From contig MHAZ01000006.1 in assembly GCA_001803165.1 (NCBI GenBank), positions 187,428-251,427 on the forward strand: a DNA stretch of 64,000 nucleotides, read 5' to 3'. This stretch comes from Stygiobacter sp. RIFOXYC2_FULL_38_25. Lineage in GTDB: Bacteria; Bacteroidota; Ignavibacteria; Ignavibacteriales; Melioribacteraceae. The position numbers were made by a program, and so were the translations under genes. The notes below the pieces were generated by a model, which saw nothing but the letters and a program-made list of their open reading frames with translations, was not told the origin of the DNA and made no database searches. Shown one piece after another: positions 34,645 to 43,867 of the stretch; positions within the stretch are counted from its first letter, which is position 1; each line of letters starts with the position of its first letter.

Positions 34645-37203
34645 TTATGAGAACTTCACCAGCAGCAATGTAATATCATCGTGCTGTTCTGCCCCGTCGC
34701 AAAAACTATTTACTTCACTAAGTAATCTGTTTTGAATATCATCAACTCTACTGTATAAATTCTCTTTGAGTACTCTAACAATATTTTCTTCTCCAAACTC
34801 ATCTTGCTTATCATTCATTGCTTCGGAAATTCCGTCGGAATAAATAGCAAGTAATCCGCCTTGTTTAATCTCTCGCTCAACTTCTTCCAGCGAAGCATCA
34901 AACACATCCCCTTTATCTAATCCTAAGCCAATTCCGGATGATTTAATTCTTTCGCATCCATTCTCATCAAACAACAAAGTAGAAGGATGCCCGGCACGGC
35001 AAAGTTGAATTTTTCCCTTTTCAATATCTATCATTGCCAGCGTAACAGTTATAAAATAATTACGCTCCATATCGCCAAAAAGCTTTTTATTTACTTCAGT
35101 AAGAATTTCCTTAGGCGATTTATTATCTGCACAATACAAACGTATCATAGTTTGAAGCTTGGACATATAGAGCGCCGCGCTTAATCCTTTTCCGGAAACA
35201 TCGCCAACGATTGCAAACAGCTTGGTATCACTAACTCTAATAAAATCGTAGTAATCTCCGCCTACATGTTGTGCCGGGCGGGTAATACCGAAAAGTTCTA
35301 AATTCTTAATAATCGGGATTGATTTCGGCAACAAACTTTCTTGAATGTGTCTGGCATTTTCCAAATCGCGCTCAAGGCGCTTCTTTTCTATTTCGGAATG
35401 ATAAAGTCTAGCGTTTTCAATTGATATTGCAGTTTGGTTTGCAGCTGAGATAAGTAAATCCAAATCCTTTCCGTCAAATTGAGAGCCGGTTTGCTTCAGC
35501 CCAAACAATAACAATCCAATTAAACGGTCGTTAATCATCAACGGAATGATAGAAAAAATACTTTCGTTAATAAAAATTGCCGCGTCATCGCCAAGTATAT
35601 AGTTAAAGTTCTGACGCTCCAGAACAATTCGCTTATTATTCTTTTTCCTCTCCACAAAGAATTGAGATAAACTTTGCAGTCCGTTAAATAACTGCGGCTG
35701 TAATTCATTAATTCCATGATGCTGAAGAAGATGAAATAAGCCGCCGTTCTTCTTAAGCATTAATCCATACTTTCCGATCCGCAGCGATTCAACATAAAGC
35801 TCGCGGGTTGAATTAAGAATGTTTTCGATTCCTACAACTTTTGCAATATCCCCGCTAAACTTTAGCAAACCTTTCTGAAATGCGAATTGCTCAGGATAGA
35901 ACTTCTGCGTTAGGTAATCTTGAAAATGATCTTTAGTTGATTGAAATACAATTGCGAAAACAACAAAAACAAACCCGGCAATTGCGCCTTGATACTGAGT
36001 TCCGATTGCACTGCTTACCACTTGTCCCAGCAGAAGCATAATTATAAAATAAACGGCTGCAATAGAAACAGTTGCTGTACCGTAAACAATTGTGCTTTTA
36101 ACTGCCTCGCGAATATCCATCAAAGCATATCTAAAAATTGCGTATCCAAATGCAATTGGGATGATTGCTATTAAAATAATCGGCATGAATAAGAGAGGAT
36201 CGTTAAAAACAACTTGATTGGTAGTGGCAGTAAAGAGAATGAAATAAATTATGGCAGATAACCCAATTGTGTGCGCTGTTAAAATTATTCTTAGAGCGCG
36301 TTTTTCCCTTGGTGCATCAACTTTTCTGTAACCGATTACTAATTGGACAAAACTGGTTACCAAAGAAGTAACTATTAAAAAGCCCACAAAATTTCCGGTA
36401 ATAATAGCACCAAGCTGAGTTCTATCAATATAAACAAACCGAATGCGGGCTGCTATAACCAGTGCAGAGATTATCCAGGGCGAAAGGATAAGAGTTTTCC
36501 TAATCCATTTTTTTCTTTCAAAATTAGATTCAATCGGGAAAACACTGAAAAATCTTACCATACTGAATGCCCAGAAAACCCCGCCCGCGAGAATCAAGAT
36601 ATCAACTGTCCTCAACAGAAAAATGTTTCTCAGAATTGGATTATCAACTTGCTGCCCTCTTGTAAGTAAACTGTTCATTGAAAATAGAACCGAGAAAGCA
36701 GCAACACTGAAAAACAATCTTTGGATTTTGCCTTCCGGTTTTGCCATTAGAACAAAGAAACCTACAATGAGCCAAAACGAAGAGAGCAAAGTAAAAGCAA
36801 GATTGTTAAATGAAACTAACTTTTTGATATAGACATTAGTAGTAAACTGTTTGCCGTTTCTTTCAACCACATAAACTGCATAATCTCCGGAAGAAACTAC
36901 ATCCAACGTTTTACTAGCAACTAGCGTATTAATAGCCGACTTACCATTTATTGAAATCAGCCGATCTCCATTCCGGATTCCTGCCGACCATGTAACGCCA
37001 TCAACCTTCACTAAATCGAAACGGATGATATTTTTTTCGCTGAAGAAATCAGAATCGCGCCATAAGCATTCATCGTTAGATTGAGCGGTTATATCAAAAA
37101 GATATAAGAAGTTGAGAGCGCAAATCATTACAAGAATAGCTGAGAGAAAGAGAATAAAGTGGGAGAAATGTTTGCTCAATATTGATCTAATCTTTTTTAT
37201 CAT
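34645..37203 (-). CDS. Membrane PP2C/SpoIIE phosphatase with PDZ and GAF domains
   Basis: 852 residues from the ATG at 37203, which has AGGTGA upstream and shares one base with the preceding stop; an in-frame ATG at 37227 is less likely. Plan: helix ~15-35, a periplasmic PDZ-like domain (~45-110: AGIRNGDRLISINGKSA), seven or eight membrane helices (~120-370), a GAF-like domain (~430-600), then a SpoIIE/RsbU phosphatase (~620-852). The phosphatase motifs are GGDYYDF, VGDVSGKGLSAAL, YSDGISEAMND and HDDITLL. It would dephosphorylate an STAS protein in response to an envelope or ligand signal. It is last in an operon with another phosphatase, an RsbW-like kinase and an STAS protein. Confidence 0.88.
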   Translation of the reverse strand: MIKKIRSILSKHFSHFILFLSAILVMICALNFLYLFDITAQSNDECLWRDSDFFSEKNIIRFDLVKVDGVTWSAGIRNGDRLISINGKSAINTLVASKTLDVVSSGDYAVYVVERNGKQFTTNVYIKKLVSFNNLAFTLLSSFWLIVGFFVLMAKPEGKIQRLFFSVAAFSVLFSMNSLLTRGQQVDNPILRNIFLLRTVDILILAGGVFWAFSMVRFFSVFPIESNFERKKWIRKTLILSPWIISALVIAARIRFVYIDRTQLGAIITGNFVGFLIVTSLVTSFVQLVIGYRKVDAPREKRALRIILTAHTIGLSAIIYFILFTATTNQVVFNDPLLFMPIILIAIIPIAFGYAIFRYALMDIREAVKSTIVYGTATVSIAAVYFIIMLLLGQVVSSAIGTQYQGAIAGFVFVVFAIVFQSTKDHFQDYLTQKFYPEQFAFQKGLLKFSGDIAKVVGIENILNSTRELYVESLRIGKYGLMLKKNGGLFHLLQHHGINELQPQLFNGLQSLSQFFVERKKNNKRIVLERQNFNYILGDDAAIFINESIFSIIPLMINDRLIGLLLFGLKQTGSQFDGKDLDLLISAANQTAISIENARLYHSEIEKKRLERDLENARHIQESLLPKSIPIIKNLELFGITRPAQHVGGDYYDFIRVSDTKLFAIVGDVSGKGLSAALYMSKLQTMIRLYCADNKSPKEILTEVNKKLFGDMERNYFITVTLAMIDIEKGKIQLCRAGHPSTLLFDENGCERIKSSGIGLGLDKGDVFDASLEEVEREIKQGGLLAIYSDGISEAMNDKQDEFGEENIVRVLKENLYSRVDDIQNRLLSEVNSFCDGAEQHDDITLLLVKFS

Positions 37204-38882
37204 TACTTCACCTTTATCACCATGCAAGTAATATCATCAGACTGCTCAGCACCGACAGTGAATTGCTCAACACTCTGCTTAATCTCTTCTAGCAGACGTT
37301 TTGAATCCAGGTTTGTTTTATCTACCACGAATGCTTCTAAACGTTCATCGCTATATTCTTCCCATTTTACATTCATCGCTTCGGTAATTCCGTCTGTAAA
37401 CAATACGATTGTATCACCACTTTCGAGCTGAATAATATCGGAGAGATAAGGAACAATTGTCTGCATAACTCCGAGAATCATTCCTCCCTTTTTCAATTTT
37501 ATAATTTGGGAGTTTCTAACTAGTAAAGGCGGATTATGCCCAGCATTTACAAATGTTAATTCTTTCTTTTCATTATTGATAATACCCCAGAAAAAAGTAA
37601 TGAAACTTCCGTTTGTTGTATTCTCCGCAACAAGATCGTTTAACAGATTAGTAGCATCTGCTAAGTGCATTTTCATTTTGCAGATGGATTTCAAAAACGC
37701 TTGTATGTTAGCCATTAATAAAGCAGCCGGAACACCTTTGCCGGAAACATCTGCAATAGCGAATAATACATTATTTTCATCTAGTTTGATGATATCGTAA
37801 TAATCACCACCAACCATTCTAGCCGATTTGTTGAATGCCGCCATTTCAAAATTAGAAAATGCCGGTATAGACTTAGGCAATAAATTTGTTTGAATATTGC
37901 GGGCTGTTTCAAGGTCTTTTTCCAAACGCTGCTTTTCTAAAGTCTCTTTGAATAGCCTGGCATTATCAATAGAAATAATTGCGAGACTGCCGACGGATGA
38001 AACAAATTCAATATCAGATTGAGAATAGACCAATTCATTTTTTCTCTTACCAAGCAGAATTAATCCTTTTGTTTCATTTTTAATTTTCATCGGCACAATT
38101 AAATCAACTCCAACTTCGGCAAACGGTTTTAATTCATCAGTAAATTCCGCGCGGGTAAATACTTTATCAAAAAAATCTTTATTACAAGATTTAAGTGCCT
38201 TTTGAAGATGTTCTTCATCAAATCGGTTTTCTAAAAACGAAATCACTCCGCCGGAACAGGAAACTACCGCATATTTGGAAACAAGCATTTGTCCAATTAG
38301 AGAATAAACAAGCAGCTTGCTAATCTGCTCAATCTGGAGAACGCCGCTAAATTCTTTTCCTAAATCAAAAAGTGAACTAAGCTGGTTTACTTTAGAATCA
38401 AGGTCACGGTTTACACGTTTCAGTTTATCTACCGCTAGGCAGTTCTCTATAGCAGTGGCGCCAACATTTACTATTGTTCGCAAAAAGTTTATGTCGGAAT
38501 CGTCATACACTTTGTTGGTTAAGCGTGCACCAAGGATTATAAGCCCTTTCAATCCTTCCGACGATTTAATTTCTTGGTAAACTTGCATCTTGTTAGCAGA
38601 AATAAAATCGGCAAGTTTTTCGTCCGAGTCGTAATCATCAGCGCAAAGTTTTGGAAATGTCTGCAATGTTAGCGAGTTAAATCCCTTTGAAGCGTGTACT
38701 TCAAAAATCCTGTCGTTATTGAGAAGTGCAATCAAGCCTTTTGTAGTATGGAACTTACCAAAGCAAGTAAGTAAAATGTTGTTAAGCGTAAAATTAATAT
38801 CGAGGCTGGAATTGATTAGGTTGCTGAAATCAACAAGAGCGGAAAAATTTCTTAACGCGGCATTGTTATCTGACTGCTGCAT
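37203..38882 (-). CDS. Soluble GAF-GAF-SpoIIE phosphatase (RsbU-like)
   Basis: 559 residues without membrane helices. Two GAF-like regions (~10-155 and ~165-310) carry the ending TAIENCLAVDKL and ISIDNARLFKETLEK, followed by a linker helix. The PP2C-type phosphatase (~330-559) has metal-binding motifs GGDYYDI, IADVSGKGVPAAL, FTDGITEAMN and DDITCMVIK. It likely reactivates phosphorylated RsbV-type STAS proteins in response to a small cytoplasmic ligand. The gene shares one base with the downstream membrane phosphatase gene and lies 1 base from the kinase gene, so the four are tightly coupled. Confidence 0.88.
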   Translation of the reverse strand: MQQSDNNAALRNFSALVDFSNLINSSLDINFTLNNILLTCFGKFHTTKGLIALLNNDRIFEVHASKGFNSLTLQTFPKLCADDYDSDEKLADFISANKMQVYQEIKSSEGLKGLIILGARLTNKVYDDSDINFLRTIVNVGATAIENCLAVDKLKRVNRDLDSKVNQLSSLFDLGKEFSGVLQIEQISKLLVYSLIGQMLVSKYAVVSCSGGVISFLENRFDEEHLQKALKSCNKDFFDKVFTRAEFTDELKPFAEVGVDLIVPMKIKNETKGLILLGKRKNELVYSQSDIEFVSSVGSLAIISIDNARLFKETLEKQRLEKDLETARNIQTNLLPKSIPAFSNFEMAAFNKSARMVGGDYYDIIKLDENNVLFAIADVSGKGVPAALLMANIQAFLKSICKMKMHLADATNLLNDLVAENTTNGSFITFFWGIINNEKKELTFVNAGHNPPLLVRNSQIIKLKKGGMILGVMQTIVPYLSDIIQLESGDTIVLFTDGITEAMNVKWEEYSDERLEAFVVDKTNLDSKRLLEEIKQSVEQFTVGAEQSDDITCMVIKVK

Positions 38883-38883
38883 T

Positions 38884-39321
38884 TTATTTAGAGAGATATT
38901 TAATCAAAACGACTTGGTTTTTGTTGCCGGCAATTGTTCCATACTTAACTTCATCCATAAGACGTTTCATCAAAAACATTCCCAAACCACCAACGCGTTT
39001 TTGTTTGTAATACTCACGCAAATCCGGTTCCGGAACCGTTGTCGGATCAAAATGAGTTCCTTCATCTGTAATGAAAATTGAGAGTTTTCCATCAGAGAAC
39101 TTAATTGAAATATTGATTTCTCCATCCGGAGTAAACTTATAGGCGTGTTTAATAATATTGGTGCATGCCTCGTCAACAGCCAGTATTATCTTGCCGGTGG
39201 AATCCTCATCGAAGCAGCATTGCTGTGCGGCGGATTTTGTAAAATCCCGTATTTCGGCAAGATTGTCGGTCGAGCTTTTGACGACAATTTGTTGTTCAAA
39301 TATTTTGTTTAGTGCATTCAA
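38884..39321 (-). CDS. RsbW-like anti-sigma factor / serine kinase
   Basis: 145-residue GHKL ATPase (HATPase_c_2). N box DEACTNIIKHAYK, G1 box ITDEGTHFDP and G2 box RVGGLGMFLMKRLMDEV are intact. It should phosphorylate the STAS protein encoded just upstream and hold a partner when the STAS protein is phosphorylated. The ATG overlaps the STAS stop by 4 bases. The target could be a sigma factor or another effector; none of the classic SigB type lies in the window. Confidence 0.88.
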   Translation of the reverse strand: MNALNKIFEQQIVVKSSTDNLAEIRDFTKSAAQQCCFDEDSTGKIILAVDEACTNIIKHAYKFTPDGEINISIKFSDGKLSIFITDEGTHFDPTTVPEPDLREYYKQKRVGGLGMFLMKRLMDEVKYGTIAGNKNQVVLIKYLSK

Positions 39322-39677
39322 AATTTTGATGAATCACAAAATTTCTTAATAGCTTCATTTTCTTCTTTGAAGAACTCGTAGAGAATTGGAAAGCCGAGCA
39401 AATCAAAAATGTTATAGACGTTTTCTTTCATGTTGGAGAATTTTATGTCGCCTTCATTCTCCCTCATAGTTTCCACATAAGCCATAAAAACCCCAAGGCC
39501 CGCACTGCTGATGTACTTTAAGTCGTCAAAGTTTACAACCACCTGATATTGTTTCTGATCAAGTAAACGGTTGAAAACATTTTCCAACTCAGGTGCAGTG
39601 TGAGCATCGAGATATCCTTTAACATCAATCACGCTTACGGCGCCGACACCCCGTAAGTTGACATTAAATTCCGCCAT
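39318..39677 (-). CDS. RsbV-like STAS anti-sigma antagonist
   Basis: 119 residues with one STAS domain. DLKYISSAGLGVFMAYVETM holds the phospho-acceptor position S58. It overlaps the RsbW-like kinase by 4 bases and follows the third phosphatase by 19 bases. When unphosphorylated it should bind the kinase and free its partner, as in the Bacillus sigma-B switch (family knowledge). Confidence 0.88.
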   Translation of the reverse strand: MAEFNVNLRGVGAVSVIDVKGYLDAHTAPELENVFNRLLDQKQYQVVVNFDDLKYISSAGLGVFMAYVETMRENEGDIKFSNMKENVYNIFDLLGFPILYEFFKEENEAIKKFCDSSKF

Positions 39678-39696
39678 TAAATATCTCCGCTTTTAT

Positions 39697-41745
39697 TTAT
39701 TGTTTTTGTTTCCATTTGAACAAAACTAAAGTTATATCATCATGCTGTGGATGATCTTTCGAAAACAAACTTAATTCTCGCATTACCAAAGTAGAAATTT
39801 CATCCAAGCTTTTACTGCAATTATCCGAAATTATTTTTTCGAATTTATCATAACCAAAATCTTCCCCAAGTGAGTTCTTTGCTTCAGGAATACCATCAGA
39901 ATAACATACAACAATATCATTATTCTTTAGTTGAATTTCCATTTCTTTAAGAGAATTTGAAAAACTGTTTGTGAAATCCAAGCCCAAGCCAATGCCCGCC
40001 GGCTGAACTCGTTCTACGATTCCTTCGCTGCAAATTACAATTGGTGTATGCCCGGCGCGGGAAAGATACATCTTGCCGTTTTTCTTATTGATAACTCCGT
40101 AAACGGCTGTTACAAAATTTTTCTTTTCGAGGTTACCCTTAAGGACTTCATTAACCTTAGTTAAGAGTTCACTTGGTTTTTGTACAATCTTTGAGAGCGA
40201 CTCAAAAATTCCTTTAACTTCCGCCATGATAAAAGCTGCGGAAATTCCTTTTCCGGAAACATCCGCTACAACAAAACCAAGATTGTCTTCATCCAATTCA
40301 AAGAAATCGTAATAATCACCACCGACTTCAAACGCAGGCACAAATAAAGCTGAAATAGCTAACTGAGGAGTGGAAGGAACAACAGCCGGGAGAATTTTTC
40401 TCTGAATATCGCGGGCAACATCTAGTTCTTTTTCTAATCTCTCCTTCTCAATAGATTCCTTAATCAACATAGCGTTTTCAAGAGCTACGGCAGCATAGTA
40501 AGCAAACGCTTGCAACGATTTGCGGTCCTCGGTATCGAAAGCATTTCCTTTAGTGCGGGCTGTAAATAAATAGCCGTTTATTTTTCCATGCATTTTAAGC
40601 GGGGCTACTGCAACTGAATGAAAATGATGTTCAATAAATTTTTTATCGCGAAAAAGTGAGTCATAATCTATCACTTCAATTTGCTCAAACGATGCATCTC
40701 CGGAACCAAGAAGCCGGTTGCTTACATCGTTAGCATCAACATAGCCAATTTTGTGAACCGAGTTCAGCTCAATTCCATTTTTAGAATTTGTTACTAGCCA
40801 AGCAGAATCCGAATTGCAAGCTTGTGTTGTCATCGAAGTAATAGTATCCGCCAATTCCTTAAAATCGAAAACTTGCGTAATCAGTTTAGTAATATCCATC
40901 ATAGATGCAACTTCTTGAGCTTTCCTATCAAAAGCTTCGGCAGTTGGAAGATGGAACAACGTAACAAAAAAGATTACCCCAAAGTATATTGCACCGTAGA
41001 TCATTACCAAACTAAATACTGTATGCAAGCCGGGCGAAAAAGCATAAATCATCTGCCTAACAATCTCCGAGTGAAATACAAGAGAGAATGATAAACTAAA
41101 GACAACCGAAAGAACAATTGAGAGTCCAAGCAGATAGTATTTTTGTTTTTTAGTTAAGAACGCTATCCACGCAACTCGAATTGAGTTAAGACTAATCAAA
41201 ATTATTGTAACAACAAAAAATGCCGAATAGGGATAATCAAGCGATGGTTCAACCTGCATGAGAATACTGGAAAAAAAACTTAGAGCAAAAAACACAAGCA
41301 TTGTGTTGAAGTAGGTACTTGGATCTTTTTTCTGTCTTAAGTAAAACAACTCGCGGAACGATGTAAAAATGTAAACTATAGACGCTATGAAAAGAAAAAT
41401 TAGTAGAATTGACAGAAGCGAGTTGAAGAAATTAAACGAAATCTTTCCATTAATATCAGCTTCGTAAGCAGAGTTGGCAATCGAAAGGATAAAAAACAAC
41501 AGCGCACCAAGGATTCCAATATTTAGTACTAACGAAAGTGGTGCATCGAGCTTATTAGTTAAAGATTGGTTCAGGTAGTTGTACAAGAAATATATCGTTA
41601 AGAAAACAATTCCCTCATGGATAATTGCAAGCATAAAGACATCATGTAAGGGAAAGATTAGATTGAACAAGAAAAGTACAATAGAAAGCAAGATCGCGTT
41701 TTCTAATCCCTTTACGCCGGAAAATTTTAGATTCGTCTTAATCAA
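39697..41745 (-). CDS. Multi-helix membrane SpoIIE phosphatase with GAF domain
   Basis: 682 residues. The N-terminal ~270 residues hold about seven hydrophobic helices (for example AILLSIVLFLFNLIFPLHDVF and YPYSAFFVVTIILISLN), then a GAF-like region (~290-430: VAVAPLKMHGKINGYLFTA). The SpoIIE phosphatase is at ~450-682 with GGDYYDFFELD, VADVSGKGISAAF, CYSDGIPEAKN and HDDITLVLFKW. It differs from the other two phosphatases in its input domain, so the cluster can collect three different signals. It starts 25 bases downstream of the 422-residue membrane protein gene. Confidence 0.87.
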   Translation of the reverse strand: MIKTNLKFSGVKGLENAILLSIVLFLFNLIFPLHDVFMLAIIHEGIVFLTIYFLYNYLNQSLTNKLDAPLSLVLNIGILGALLFFILSIANSAYEADINGKISFNFFNSLLSILLIFLFIASIVYIFTSFRELFYLRQKKDPSTYFNTMLVFFALSFFSSILMQVEPSLDYPYSAFFVVTIILISLNSIRVAWIAFLTKKQKYYLLGLSIVLSVVFSLSFSLVFHSEIVRQMIYAFSPGLHTVFSLVMIYGAIYFGVIFFVTLFHLPTAEAFDRKAQEVASMMDITKLITQVFDFKELADTITSMTTQACNSDSAWLVTNSKNGIELNSVHKIGYVDANDVSNRLLGSGDASFEQIEVIDYDSLFRDKKFIEHHFHSVAVAPLKMHGKINGYLFTARTKGNAFDTEDRKSLQAFAYYAAVALENAMLIKESIEKERLEKELDVARDIQRKILPAVVPSTPQLAISALFVPAFEVGGDYYDFFELDEDNLGFVVADVSGKGISAAFIMAEVKGIFESLSKIVQKPSELLTKVNEVLKGNLEKKNFVTAVYGVINKKNGKMYLSRAGHTPIVICSEGIVERVQPAGIGLGLDFTNSFSNSLKEMEIQLKNNDIVVCYSDGIPEAKNSLGEDFGYDKFEKIISDNCSKSLDEISTLVMRELSLFSKDHPQHDDITLVLFKWKQKQ

Positions 41746-41770
41746 ATTTTATGACCTTACTCTTGTTTTC

Positions 41771-43039
41771 TCAGTGTTTGATACTGTCAATATTAAGTTT
41801 CCGTAGCTTCCGGTTTACTTCTTTCATCTTCTCCCGAAACTTTCTACTCTTCACAGAGTCTTTCATCTCAGCTTGAAAAGATGAATCATTCTTCATTGCA
41901 TCTTCTACTAGTTTAGATAAATTCATGCTGCCAACCATCTTCATGGTTTTTTCAGTAATGTCAACCGGATCTATAGATGTAAAAACACCTTCCGGGATTG
42001 GTGGAATTGGGGGAACAATACGAATCTCATTCGACCTAGACCGTGAATCTTTATGCCCCGACCAACGAGCGGAAATGTTTTGCAACTGCTTCGCTGCTTT
42101 TTCCAAATTCGTTTTCAGAGAATCATTTATCAACTTAGATAGTTCCCGGTAGTCAAAAGAAATTTTGTACTTATTCGAATCAATTTTGTAATCAACTCTG
42201 TTAATATGCTTGCCGGTTGATGGCGGTGTTGGTGGTGTCATATCACCGTCCCAGGTAAATGCCTGGTTTTTTGCAAATTCTTCAGCAGCAAATTTTCCTT
42301 CTTCAAATGCTCTAATCTGTTCATTAAATTTTTCTTCATCCCAAGTGAAATCAGCTTTTGTAACTGTATCGGGAGTCATCAGCAAATATTGTGTAGAGGG
42401 GATTTCCTTACCAGACTTAATCAACGAAAGGAGCTGTGAGCGACCTACGCCTGCCATCTCCGGGAAAATCTCTTGAGCTTTGTTATTGTTCGCTTTTTGG
42501 GCTAAGTAAACAAGATCAGCCAGCATTGCTTTTTGTATTTCACTGATTTTAGGATTTACAGCATAAGCATTCTTTTCATTCACGAGAACGCATGAATAAA
42601 TATCTTTTCTGTATGAGTTAAGAACAGAATCGGCTATTTCTTTTTGTTTGCCCGTCAAGCCTAAATAGCTTTTAAATGTTTCATAGTTCTGGGTATTCCG
42701 ATTAAAATTTGCCGGCTTAATATCATAAACTTGCTGACCGTTGTTGTTAGATAGCACTAAAACTTTATTTTTTTCTTGATCAAGCGGTAAGCTTTGGTAA
42801 AGAGCAAAGTTGAATAAATCTTCTTTAGAGATTTGAGTTTCTGAGATTAACGGACGCAGCCCGCCGGTATAAAGTGAAAGTAAATTCTTTTTGCCCTCTT
42901 CAATCATGCTGGAAATTCCCTTTTTGTTACTGCGGAAGAAAAACATTAATGCTACAGTTAGAAGGAGCAGTAAAATAATTGGGGAATACTTTTTAATATT
43001 TTCAGCGTTAAAAAGTTTTTTAGCTGAAGGTGTTTCCAT
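41771..43039 (-). CDS. Single-pass membrane protein coupled to the ECF sigma gene
   Basis: 422 residues, family not recognised. A membrane helix lies at ~20-36 (PIILLLLLTVALMFFF) with basic residues on both sides, followed by a large hydrophilic region. There is an LTGKQKEIADSVLNSYRKD segment near 125-145 reminiscent of LTxxQ motifs of Spy/CpxP-like periplasmic proteins, a proline-rich stretch near 265 (MTPPTPPST) and a lysine-rich end. The ATG directly abuts the sigma-factor stop with no gap. Genes in this position usually encode anti-sigma factors. It has no zinc anti-sigma motif, so the assignment is open. Confidence 0.7.
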   Translation of the reverse strand: METPSAKKLFNAENIKKYSPIILLLLLTVALMFFFRSNKKGISSMIEEGKKNLLSLYTGGLRPLISETQISKEDLFNFALYQSLPLDQEKNKVLVLSNNNGQQVYDIKPANFNRNTQNYETFKSYLGLTGKQKEIADSVLNSYRKDIYSCVLVNEKNAYAVNPKISEIQKAMLADLVYLAQKANNNKAQEIFPEMAGVGRSQLLSLIKSGKEIPSTQYLLMTPDTVTKADFTWDEEKFNEQIRAFEEGKFAAEEFAKNQAFTWDGDMTPPTPPSTGKHINRVDYKIDSNKYKISFDYRELSKLINDSLKTNLEKAAKQLQNISARWSGHKDSRSRSNEIRIVPPIPPIPEGVFTSIDPVDITEKTMKMVGSMNLSKLVEDAMKNDSSFQAEMKDSVKSRKFREKMKEVNRKLRKLNIDSIKH

Positions 43040-43639
43040 CTATACTTTCAATTCCTTTTGATATGGTTCGAGTATCACCTTTAATGTTTCCCGTGCTCTA
43101 AAAATTCTAGATTTTATTGTTCCGACTTCAGTTCCCAAAGAATCTGCAATTTCTTTGTAGCTGAATCCGTCAATGTCTCTCATTACAAGAGGAATTCGTA
43201 ATCTTTCCGGAAGCTTTTCAATTGCGCCACGAACCAGATTAGGAATATCAACATCCTCAGAAAAAGGACCGGTTCCATAATCAGTATCAGAGTCTTTAAT
43301 GGGAACAAAAATACTTCTAACGCGCTTCTTCCTTAAATAATCACGGCACTTATTAACAGTGATTCTATACAACCAAGTTGTGAATTTAGACTCGAATCTA
43401 AACTCGGCGAGCTTATGATAAACGCTTATGAACACATCTTGAGAAATGTCGTCAACATACTCAGCATCGCCTAAAGTTAAGAACACAAGATTCCGGACCT
43501 TCTCTTTATGTTTAATGACCAAAGTTCTGAACGTAGTCTCATCACCTTTGATAAAATTACGGATGAGTACAAAATCTTCTTCGCGCTCAGACTTTGCTTC
43601 ACTAAAATCAAACTGATCTTGTTCTTTTAGAAGATCCAT
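43040..43639 (-). CDS. ECF RNA polymerase sigma factor
   Basis: 199 residues from the ATG at 43639. Region 2 is seen in FRTLVIKHKEKVRNLVF through DISQDVFISVYHKL and FTTWLYRITVNKCRDYLRKK. Region 4 is LPERLRIPLVMRDIDGFSYKEIA and GTEVGTIKSRIFRARETL. The frame opens further upstream at a TTG (43714), but that stretch contains a promoter-like element whose predicted transcription start falls on the ATG. It is coupled to the 422-residue membrane protein and is next to the partner-switching genes, though no direct tie to them can be read. Confidence 0.92.
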   Translation of the reverse strand: MDLLKEQDQFDFSEAKSEREEDFVLIRNFIKGDETTFRTLVIKHKEKVRNLVFLTLGDAEYVDDISQDVFISVYHKLAEFRFESKFTTWLYRITVNKCRDYLRKKRVRSIFVPIKDSDTDYGTGPFSEDVDIPNLVRGAIEKLPERLRIPLVMRDIDGFSYKEIADSLGTEVGTIKSRIFRARETLKVILEPYQKELKV

Positions 43640-43643
43640 TTCA

Positions 43644-43671
43644 TTAGACGATGTTAAGTTTTGATAGTTCC
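43644..43671 (-). promoter_or_regulatory. ECF-type autoregulatory promoter
   Basis: On the minus strand GGAACT (43671-43666) and GTCTAA (43649-43644) are separated by 16 bases, very close to the classic sigma-E pattern GGAACTT-N15/16-GTCTAA/TCTGA. The expected start of transcription, about 5-7 bases on, coincides with the ATG of the sigma gene, implying a leaderless message and positive autoregulation. Confidence 0.6.
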
Positions 43672-43867
43672 TAAAAGCCGGAAATTTGACAAGCAAAATA
43701 TATCTATCCGGCAATCAAAAGAACTTTATTTTTACTAATAGATTAAATAACTTTGGTCGCCAATATAATTATTTGTACTTGATTATATCCATCTTTAGTA
43801 TCGAAATTCGATCAGAAATTGAAATAGAAAAAGAATATAATTTTAACATAAAAACCTAGGAGTGAAC

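Noticed and set aside
42210-42476. Plus-strand open frame inside the 422-residue membrane protein gene
   Set aside because: Shadow frame; the minus-strand gene is coupled to the sigma gene and has a clear membrane helix.
43640-43714. Longer ECF sigma protein from a TTG start
   Set aside because: The extra 25 codons contain the sigma-E-like promoter and do not resemble sigma region 1 or 2.
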